Assembly (NCBI GenBank): GCA_003564655.1
Contig: PXES01000280.1
Span: forward strand, 1-5,144
Reading direction: 5' to 3'
DNA: 5,144 nt
Source: Paracoccaceae bacterium
GTDB lineage: Bacteria; Pseudomonadota; Alphaproteobacteria; Rhodobacterales; Rhodobacteraceae
Positions 1 to 5,144 of this stretch are shown in pieces (within the stretch, counting starts at the first letter, position 1; each line of letters begins with the position of its first letter). The translations under genes were made by a program, and so were the position numbers. The notes beneath the pieces were generated by a model. It was not told where the DNA came from. It made no database searches and saw nothing but the letters and a program-made list of their open reading frames with translations.

Positions 1-369
1 TATGCCAAGAACGAGGGGCATGACCTTGCGCTGGCCCAGACCATCGCCATGAACATGGTCGTGGTGCTGGAGATCTTCTATCTCTTTTTCATTCGCAACC
101 TTCGCAGCACGTCGCTGACCTGGGCCGCGATCCGCGGCACGAAAGCGGTGTGGATCTGTCTGGCCATCGTGGTGCCGGCGCAAGTCGTCGTGACCTCCCT
201 GCCGCTGGCACAGGGTATCTTTGGCACAGCGTCGGTGCCGCTGACCGATGGTCTGCTGATTGTCGGGGTCGGCGCAGTGTTCTTCGCGATCATCGAGGTG
301 GAAAAGCAGATCCGCCTCGGTTTGACTGCCCCGGACGACCGGTCAGCGATCTCCGACATCACAGAGTGA
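1..369 (+). CDS. P-type cation-transporting ATPase, C-terminal fragment (5' end outside window)
   Basis: This is the last 122 residues of a P-type ATPase, open from the first base of the window and ending at TGA. The family uses ATP to pump cations across the cytoplasmic membrane; the visible piece is the C-terminal membrane region (Cation_ATPase_C type, as in P2/SERCA-like and related bacterial pumps). Three hydrophobic segments are visible, at about residues 9-31, 49-74 and 83-98. The stretch around residues 13-31, with the signature EIFYLF followed by RNLRS, and the closing IIEVEK near residues 97-102 are typical of this region. The phosphorylation site, ATP-binding domain and ion-selecting helices lie outside the window, so the transported ion cannot be stated. 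It converges on the transfer operon and is probably a neighbouring or cargo gene with no role in conjugation. The reading frame is intact to the stop, so nothing here suggests a pseudogene. Confidence 0.85.
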   Translation, partial: YAKNEGHDLALAQTIAMNMVVVLEIFYLFFIRNLRSTSLTWAAIRGTKAVWICLAIVVPAQVVVTSLPLAQGIFGTASVPLTDGLLIVGVGAVFFAIIEVEKQIRLGLTAPDDRSAISDITE

Positions 370-392
370 TTGATGGCGATACATCAATCGCT
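365..392 (+). terminator. Hairpin at the ATPase stop codon, candidate terminator
   Basis: A perfect 8-base inverted repeat, GATTGATG (368-375) and CATCAATC (382-389), is separated by a 6-base loop. In RNA the stem extends to 365-375/382-392 through one G-U pair. It starts at the ATPase stop codon and is followed by only a short run of T (CTTTC). Position and symmetry fit a transcript-end hairpin for the ATPase gene. The poor T-tract and the AT-rich stem make strong intrinsic termination uncertain, and it could instead stabilise the 3' end of the mRNA. Confidence 0.4.
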
Positions 393-464
393 TTCGCAAC
401 ACGGATGATAAGTGTTCTATCCCAGATGCGGGTCAGCCCAAATGTCGGCACGAAGAAACAGTCA

Positions 465-511
465 TCGAGCGACCGAACGACCGCTTCAGGGGATGCCCCG
501 AGATCGCTCGA
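465..511. repeat. Nested inverted repeats in the convergent intergenic region
   Basis: Outer arms TCGAGCGA (465-472) and TCGCTCGA (504-511) are perfect 8-base inverted repeats 31 bases apart. Inside them is a second small hairpin, GGGG (489-492), loop ATG, CCCC (496-499), which can gain further pairs (485-487 with 500-502) if A488 is bulged. Because the arms are palindromic, the structure can form in RNA from either strand. It lies between two convergent genes, so a two-way transcription barrier is plausible. A protein-binding site or chance symmetry in GC-rich DNA cannot be excluded. Confidence 0.35.
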
Positions 512-531
512 CCGGCAGCTTTGGGCCGGTC
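510..531 (-). terminator. Hairpin overlapping the coupling-protein stop codon, candidate weak terminator
   Basis: GACCGGC (510-516) and GCCGGTC (525-531) form a perfect 7-base-pair GC-rich stem with an 8-base loop. The stem overlaps the TGA stop of the minus-strand coupling-protein gene (532-530), where an operon-end hairpin would sit. No T-run follows on the minus strand, so it is not a classical intrinsic terminator. It shares bases 510-511 with the larger inverted repeat at 465-511, so the two stems are mutually exclusive. Confidence 0.35.
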
Positions 532-2500
532 ACGCATACTCGGCAATGATCGCCCGGGTCGTCTGAACCGCCGCCGCCAGCTTGGTCTTATCTGCCTCCT
601 TCAGCCCGAGTGCTACCGGGTCGAAGGCCAATTGACTTCCCCCGGCACTACCCGCACCAGATCGGGCCGCTCGGCCACGCGCCCGACCTACGATTTCAGG
701 TTTTGGATGACGTGGCTCCTTGGGTGGCCCTTCAGCTGGCACCTTTGCAGCTCCCTGAGCCCCCGCAGCCGCCCGCACCTCCTGCAACTCCTGCTTCAGC
801 TTCTCCACGGTCTCCCGCGTCTCGGTCATCTGCCGATCCCGCCGAACCCCGTCCTCATCGGGGTACGGGAAACTTCCCGCCTGGCCGGCGTGAAGCACCT
901 TCAGCGCCGGGTCCTCGAAGTATTTGATCCGCCGCGCCCGGATCGGCATCTGCGCGTCGATCACGAGGATCACCTCGTCGAGGTCCATGCGCCGGGCCTG
1001 GTCCTCGGTCAGGAGCGGGGTGTCCTCGGTCCGCTCGGAAACGCTGCGCCCCTCGAACGGGTTGCGGCCGACCGCGCGGGAGCGGGTGATCACGCGCTTG
1101 GTGGTCTTGCCCACGGCCTGGCTCAGCTCCTCGATCGTCTTCTGCTCGGACGGGGGGAGGTAGAGCTTCACGCCCGCGCAACCCTGAAGCGACCGGCGGG
1201 TGTTCTCGCCATAGATCTCGTCCAGCGCCGGTATGGTCTGGGTGACAATGGCCAGATTTCCGCCGAAGGATCGCAGCGTCTTGATGCTTTCAGCGACGAT
1301 CGGCATCTTCCCCAGCCTGTCGAACTCGTCGAGCATGATCATCACGGGCCAAGGCTCATCGTCCCCCGGTTCTTGCGCCTGCAGCGAGGCGATCAGGTCC
1401 GAGAAAAAGAGCCGGATCAGCGGGGCAAGCGGGCGGATCATCTCGGATTCGACCACGAGATAGATGGCGTGCGGGCGGCGCCGGATGTCCCGGAAGGAGA
1501 AGTCCGAGGTCGCGGTGGCCGCGTCGATGGCGCGGTTGTTCCATGTGTCGAGACCCGAAGTCATCAGGAGCGACAGGTAGGAGGTCAGTGTGTCGTTGTT
1601 GGTCGAGGCCATGCGCTCGAAGATCAGCTTGGCCGAGGTGTTCTTCACCTCATGCGCGCGCTTGAGGTATTCCTTCTGCTTGTCGCCCCCCGAGGCGGTG
1701 ATGCGGTAGATCTCGCCAATGGTCGGCACGCCACGCTCGAAGGCCAGAAGACCGGCCGCCACGAAGAGATCGATGCCGCCTGCCAGGAGGCCGCTCAGCT
1801 TTTCGTTGTCGGTCTGCAGGAAGAGCTTGGCGGTGAGCTTCAGCTCCATCTGCTGCCGGTCGGGATTGGTCATGGCCGCAATACGGGCCAGCGGGTTGTA
1901 GCGGTGTGTCGGGCGGTCCCAGTCAGTTGGCGCGAAACGGAACACCTTGTCGCCCATGCCGGCACGGAGGCGCGAGGTCTCGCGGAAGTTCTCCCCCTTC
2001 ACGTCAAGCACCACGGCCGAGCCTTTGTAAGTGAGCAGGTTCGGGATCACGAAGCCCACGCCCTTGCCTCGGCCCGTGGGCGCCACGATCAGCGCATGCG
2101 GGAAGGTTTTGGAAACTAGGAAGGGGCGCTTCGATTTCGGAGCGCCGAGCTTGCCGAGAAGGAAGCCGCCGCCCGGCTTGGCGAAGAAGCCGTTGCGCTT
2201 CATCTCGCCCCGGGTCTGCCAATGCGTCGTGCCGAAGCGGGTCAGCGCCTCACCCAGAAGCGTGATGCTGAGCAGAAACGCCGCCAGACCAAACACAGCA
2301 AAGATCAGGTTTACCCAGACAAAGTCGCGCGGGGCGCTGGACCCCAGTGCGCGGTATTCCCGTGCGAGCAAGGTGAAATCGATGCGCTCGGTCGACAACC
2401 CATAGCGCAGGATGAGATACCCCGTGGCCACGACATAGCCGATGGCAAGGCCAATCAGGGTCAGGCTCAAGATGCCACCCGCGATCTTGCCCTTATCCAT
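530..2500 (-). CDS. virD4: VirD4/TraG-family type IV secretion coupling ATPase
   Basis: A 656-residue protein, close to the usual size of VirD4/TraG coupling proteins. These inner-membrane hexameric ATPases deliver the relaxase-DNA complex to the type IV secretion channel. The N-terminus has two membrane segments (about 6-31 and 60-83) with a short periplasmic loop, the normal topology. The Walker A loop is PTGRGKG at 141-147 (Lys146), and Walker B is MIMLDEFDRLG around 387-397 (Asp391, Glu392). Between them lies the all-alpha region expected of the family. SFGGNLAIVTQT (411-422) matches the conserved segment after Walker B. The tail has a charged, probably coiled-coil stretch (about 555-580) and then an Ala/Gly/Pro- and Arg/Lys-rich linker (about 580-622). 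I chose ATG 2500 because AGGGGA lies 6 bases upstream and the first membrane segment follows at once; an in-frame ATG at 2602 would add an unrelated 34-residue leader read from relaxase sequence. The gene overlaps the relaxase gene by 8 bases. Identification is firm; the symbol rests on the VirD2-like partner. Confidence 0.93.
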   Translation of the reverse strand: MDKGKIAGGILSLTLIGLAIGYVVATGYLILRYGLSTERIDFTLLAREYRALGSSAPRDFVWVNLIFAVFGLAAFLLSITLLGEALTRFGTTHWQTRGEMKRNGFFAKPGGGFLLGKLGAPKSKRPFLVSKTFPHALIVAPTGRGKGVGFVIPNLLTYKGSAVVLDVKGENFRETSRLRAGMGDKVFRFAPTDWDRPTHRYNPLARIAAMTNPDRQQMELKLTAKLFLQTDNEKLSGLLAGGIDLFVAAGLLAFERGVPTIGEIYRITASGGDKQKEYLKRAHEVKNTSAKLIFERMASTNNDTLTSYLSLLMTSGLDTWNNRAIDAATATSDFSFRDIRRRPHAIYLVVESEMIRPLAPLIRLFFSDLIASLQAQEPGDDEPWPVMIMLDEFDRLGKMPIVAESIKTLRSFGGNLAIVTQTIPALDEIYGENTRRSLQGCAGVKLYLPPSEQKTIEELSQAVGKTTKRVITRSRAVGRNPFEGRSVSERTEDTPLLTEDQARRMDLDEVILVIDAQMPIRARRIKYFEDPALKVLHAGQAGSFPYPDEDGVRRDRQMTETRETVEKLKQELQEVRAAAGAQGAAKVPAEGPPKEPRHPKPEIVGRARGRAARSGAGSAGGSQLAFDPVALGLKEADKTKLAAAVQTTRAIIAEYA

Positions 2501-4844
2501 GGGTGATCCCCTTTTCGCCGTGGGCTGCCGCATGGCGGGCACGCTGTGCCTCGATCTGTTCATCGGCCAGGGCATCCAGCACCCGCTCCATGGCTGGGCC
2601 ATGGGCCGTCACCTCGCTGCTCTCCAGATAGGCTTTCGCAAGCTCCAGCTGCCGCAGCGGATGCTCGGTGAACTTTTCCAGTGCATCTGCATGGCCAGCA
2701 CGCAAGGCAGTCACCGCGTTCGGCGTGAGGTTGCGGTCGATCTGGGCGGCGAGGCGCTGCCCATCCGTCTCGGTGAGCGGCTTCACATCCTCGGCTTCGG
2801 CCCGCTGCAGGTAGGTCAACACATCCGGGGCAGTCTCGGCCATGAAGCGGCGCTCAGCATAATCCTGCCGGGCCTTGTCCTCGATGTCGAAGCTCCGCTC
2901 GCTGATATAGGCGCGTGAGGCGCCCATGGCGCGCAGCTGGTTGATCTCTTTCTGCACGGCTGCCCCGAACGCGTCATCCGGCATTTCCGCGCGGTAGCGG
3001 GCGAGGGTGCGCGCGTCTTCCGTGATGGGCCCAAGATCATCCGAAGGATGGCGCAGGGCCAGGTCCATATCTCCCGCGTGGAGCCTGCGGTCCTTTTCCT
3101 CGACGGCGAATTCCTGCGGTTTGCGGCTGTCGGTGATCTTGTCCCAGGCCATCGAGGCCAGCTCGGCATGATCGGGCGATCGCTGCGCGAAGGCGTTGAA
3201 GGCGGCGCGGGCCTCGTTCACCTCGACAGCACCGGCCCGGCGCACGCTTGGGTCGTCCGAGAAGGGATGGTCGAAATCCGTCCGGCGGAACTGGGCAACG
3301 AGGTCTTGGAAATCCCGGCGCTCGGACGCGGCGAAGATGTCAGGTTCGCCCGTCGCGCTCTGGCGCTCAGGCAGTGTCACCCGTTCGGCCAGGGCAACCG
3401 GGTCATCCTTGGTGTCGTCCACCTCATCAACGGCCCGCAAGATGCGCGCATCGGTCAGGGTGTCGCCCAGACGGACATGGACGGCTTCCAGCCGGTCCAG
3501 CGCTTCCTCGCGGTCCTCGCCCTTCTCCAAGTCGAGATCGCCCGCTTTAGCGATGGCGCGCACATCCTGCGCCAGCCATTGCCGTTCGAGCGCGGCATTG
3601 CCGGCCCCCTCGCGCATGCGGGCGGCCACGGCTTCGGGATCAATGCCCGTGCCTTGCAGCGCCTCGGTGAGGCGTGCCTTGACCGCATCGTCGTCGAGAC
3701 GACCCATTTGGTCCTCGCGCATGTTGGCCCGGGCATAGACGCCGTCCCGCGATGGTGCGTCGAGGAGCGCGGCCGAGCGGTCCCCGAGCGGATTGAGATG
3801 CGCAACGGAGGCCAGCACATCGGTGAGCTTGCGCTCGATCTCCGGCCGCTCGGCCGCCGGCGCGCGATCAATCGCAGCCTCGATCTGGCGGATGTTCTGA
3901 GAAAACTCGGTGATCAGCGTGTCAAACGCTGTTTCGTCTTGGGACATGAAGATGGCTCCGTCAGATTGGATCTGACCGCCCCTGGCAAGGATGGTGCTGG
4001 CCTGCTCGAGCGCCTCGGCCACGTCATCGAAGTTCGACCGGGACGCTTCGGCAGCCAGACCCCGATAGGTCAGCGCGTTGCGCGCCACCGTCTCCAAGGC
4101 AGCGGCGAGATCAGCGCCTGTGCGCTGGCGCTCGACGGGCGGTCGGCCTTCATCACGTGCCTTGTAGACCTCGTCGATCTCGGCGCGGTAGGTCGTGACC
4201 CCCCGGTCAAGACGCCGTGTCGCCTCGAGCCGGATCCCGTGGACCTGCGCCGCGTCAACCATCGCCGCCCGAAAGGCGTCGTAGTTGAAGTGGTGATCCT
4301 TCCCGAGAAAGAACATTTCGCCATCCTTGCTGCGGCGGTTCAGAATGATATGCGCATGTGGATGCGCGCGATCTTGGTGTATTGCAGCAATATAGTCGAA
4401 TTGCGACCCCTCACCTTGAAAGAACTTCTCGCACACCGCCTCGGTGATCGCGCGCACCTCTTCGCCGCTGGTGCCCACGGGAAAGGCCATCAGAAGATGC
4501 GATGTATTGCCGAGCTTCGGGCTGTGCCGCTCGCCCCATTGGTTCTCGAAGCGCCGGACAACCCGGTCAATCTCGGCCTCAGTCAGGGTCTTCTTGCCAT
4601 CATGGGTGCCGCGGCTGTCGAGGATGTGGCTCGACTTGGTCGTGAGGTAGGTCAGCTGGGCCTTCAGCTGCGCGCCGGTGTGGCACCCGCCTTTCGAGAT
4701 CGGCTTGAAGATGGCCGGCGAGTAGCCGCGCGCTGCCCGGACCATCTGGGCATTCCTGGCCAGCCCCTGCCAGCTGCCCGAGACCCGGCTCCAGTCGCGA
4801 TCGAAGAGAGCGGGGCTGACGCCGCGCGCTTCACTCCGCGCCAT
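2493..4844 (-). CDS. virD2: VirD2-like relaxase (mobilization nuclease) with long C-terminal extension
   Basis: A 783-residue protein whose first ~215 residues form a VirD2-like relaxase domain (MobA/VirD2 family). Such enzymes nick one strand at the origin of transfer, stay joined to the 5' end through a tyrosine, and pilot the strand into the recipient. AQLTYLTTKS (62-71) matches VirD2 motif I, with Tyr66 the likely catalytic residue. HLLMAFPVGT (116-125) matches the next conserved block. The metal-binding motif III is H156-x-D158, then PHAH (His163, His165) and Asn169, the full HxDxxxPHxHxxxN pattern; FNYDAFR (186-192) also has a VirD2 counterpart. Residues ~220-783 are acidic, probably helical, with no helicase or primase motif that I can see. 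ATG 4844 is preferred because AGGGAG lies 6 bases upstream and the start overlaps mobC by 14 bases. An upstream ATG at 4982 would lie deep in mobC. A downstream ATG at 4745, with AGGA about 8 bases before it, remains possible and keeps every motif. Confidence 0.92.
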   Translation of the reverse strand: MARSEARGVSPALFDRDWSRVSGSWQGLARNAQMVRAARGYSPAIFKPISKGGCHTGAQLKAQLTYLTTKSSHILDSRGTHDGKKTLTEAEIDRVVRRFENQWGERHSPKLGNTSHLLMAFPVGTSGEEVRAITEAVCEKFFQGEGSQFDYIAAIHQDRAHPHAHIILNRRSKDGEMFFLGKDHHFNYDAFRAAMVDAAQVHGIRLEATRRLDRGVTTYRAEIDEVYKARDEGRPPVERQRTGADLAAALETVARNALTYRGLAAEASRSNFDDVAEALEQASTILARGGQIQSDGAIFMSQDETAFDTLITEFSQNIRQIEAAIDRAPAAERPEIERKLTDVLASVAHLNPLGDRSAALLDAPSRDGVYARANMREDQMGRLDDDAVKARLTEALQGTGIDPEAVAARMREGAGNAALERQWLAQDVRAIAKAGDLDLEKGEDREEALDRLEAVHVRLGDTLTDARILRAVDEVDDTKDDPVALAERVTLPERQSATGEPDIFAASERRDFQDLVAQFRRTDFDHPFSDDPSVRRAGAVEVNEARAAFNAFAQRSPDHAELASMAWDKITDSRKPQEFAVEEKDRRLHAGDMDLALRHPSDDLGPITEDARTLARYRAEMPDDAFGAAVQKEINQLRAMGASRAYISERSFDIEDKARQDYAERRFMAETAPDVLTYLQRAEAEDVKPLTETDGQRLAAQIDRNLTPNAVTALRAGHADALEKFTEHPLRQLELAKAYLESSEVTAHGPAMERVLDALADEQIEAQRARHAAAHGEKGITHG
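2507..2515 (-). promoter_or_regulatory. Ribosome binding site of the coupling-protein gene
   Basis: On the minus strand AAAAGGGGA precedes ATG 2500 with a 6-base spacer (CACCC region). It lies inside the last codons of the relaxase gene, whose stop codon TAA (2495-2493) falls just beyond the new start. It decides the start codon in favour of 2500 over 2602 and supports translational coupling. Confidence 0.7.
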
Positions 4845-5144
4845 GCTCGGCTCCCTGCCGTGCCAGACCGGCAAGGGCCTTGGTGACCTCGAGATCCAAA
4901 GCCCGACGTCGCGCGCGGAACATCTCCTGTATCTGATCGGCCATATCGAAGACGAGTACCGCGAGGTCACGGATCTCCGCATGGCTGGCAGGGGTGTAGG
5001 GCAGCCGCTCTCCCTTGAGCTTCGCCTCGTTCAGACGGCGTGCGACCTGGTTCACGTTGTTGCCGACCCGATTCAGCGCCGCGCTCAGCCCTCTGAGCTC
5101 ATCCGTCATGCCCTCATCCGGGCGCAGGAGATCGTCGGCGGCCA
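4831..5144 (-). CDS. mobC: MobC-like relaxosome accessory protein, 5' end cut by window edge
   Basis: The frame ends with TGA at 4833-4831 and stays open to the right edge, giving at least 103 residues. An in-frame ATG at 5109 would give a 92-residue protein. The signature is GNNVNQVARRLN, residues 16-27 counted from that ATG, typical of the C-terminal half of bacterial MobC proteins (Pfam MobC type). It is followed by a charged, mainly helical tail containing EIRDLA and FRARRRALDLEV. MobC proteins bind near the origin of transfer and help the relaxase melt and nick it. Known members usually carry an N-terminal ribbon-helix-helix-like DNA-binding part before this motif. The in-frame residues before 5109 (LLRPDEG) look like a linker, so I infer that the true start is outside the window and 5109 is internal. 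Only a poorly spaced GAGG precedes 5109. It is the first visible gene of the mobC-virD2-virD4 operon; the promoter is not in view. Confidence 0.8.
   Translation of the reverse strand, partial: AADDLLRPDEGMTDELRGLSAALNRVGNNVNQVARRLNEAKLKGERLPYTPASHAEIRDLAVLVFDMADQIQEMFRARRRALDLEVTKALAGLARQGAEHGAE
4851..4856 (-). promoter_or_regulatory. Ribosome binding site of the relaxase gene
   Basis: AGGGAG on the minus strand stands 6 bases before ATG 4844 and lies within the final codons of mobC. It supports starting the relaxase at 4844 rather than at the longest open frame (4982), and suggests that mobC and the relaxase are translated in a coupled way. Confidence 0.65.

Noticed and set aside
150..566. 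Plus-strand open frame of 138 codons spanning the ATPase end and the intergenic region
   Set aside because: It is out of frame with the clear ATPase C-terminus over most of its length, and its translation has no recognisable features.
521..2119. Long plus-strand open frame (532 codons) opposite the coupling-protein gene
   Set aside because: It is antisense to an unmistakable VirD4-type ATPase, and its translation is compositionally odd (His/Arg/Leu-rich) with no recognisable domain or convincing ribosome binding site.
2501..2602. 34-residue N-terminal extension of the coupling protein from ATG 2602
   Set aside because: The extension is read out of frame from relaxase coding sequence, lacks a membrane signal and is separated from the family-like start by a strong ribosome binding site before ATG 2500.
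3562..3570. Second ATCCTGC nick-like match in the relaxase gene
   Set aside because: A seven-base match in coding DNA with no nearby inverted repeat is expected by chance.
3048..4886. Long plus-strand open frame (612 codons) opposite the relaxase gene
   Set aside because: It is the mirror of a well-supported relaxase gene in GC-rich DNA, where antisense frames stay open because stop codons are rare. Its translation shows no family motif and is rich in Arg, Gly and Leu as expected of a shadow.
4845..4982. 46-residue N-terminal extension of the relaxase from ATG 4982
   Set aside because: It would lie wholly within mobC coding sequence, is low-complexity Arg/Ser/Trp-rich, and does not resemble relaxase sequence. 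ATG 4844 has a good ribosome binding site.

Overview
The window is GC-rich DNA with the codon use of an alphaproteobacterium. The protein sequences fit the Rhodobacterales (roseobacter/Paracoccus-like group) best. This placement is a judgement from sequence style and gene content, since no search was run. The content points to a plasmid or an integrative conjugative element rather than a chromosomal housekeeping region.

Layout. At the left edge (1-369, plus strand) lies the C-terminal end of a P-type cation-transporting ATPase whose main body is outside the window. A short intergenic region of about 160 bases follows (370-529). It contains several inverted repeats that could end transcription from either side. 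The rest of the window is a minus-strand DNA-transfer operon, read from right to left: a MobC-like relaxosome accessory gene cut by the right edge (4831-5144), a VirD2-like relaxase (2493-4844) and a VirD4/TraG-type coupling ATPase (530-2500). The three genes overlap by 14 and 8 bases, and each of the last two has a clear ribosome binding site inside the gene before it, so they are very likely co-transcribed and translationally coupled.

How the genes work together. MobC-type proteins help the relaxase open the origin of transfer. The VirD2-like relaxase nicks one strand there and stays covalently attached through a tyrosine. The VirD4-like ATPase at the inner membrane takes the relaxase-DNA complex to a type IV secretion channel. 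No channel (virB) gene is in the window, so the channel must be encoded elsewhere on the same element or supplied in trans. The origin of transfer was not identified and most likely lies to the right of the window, upstream of mobC.

The parts least explained by known families are the roughly 560-residue C-terminal extension of the relaxase and the structured convergent junction. I see no entirely new system; the core is a recognisable mobC-virD2-virD4 cassette.
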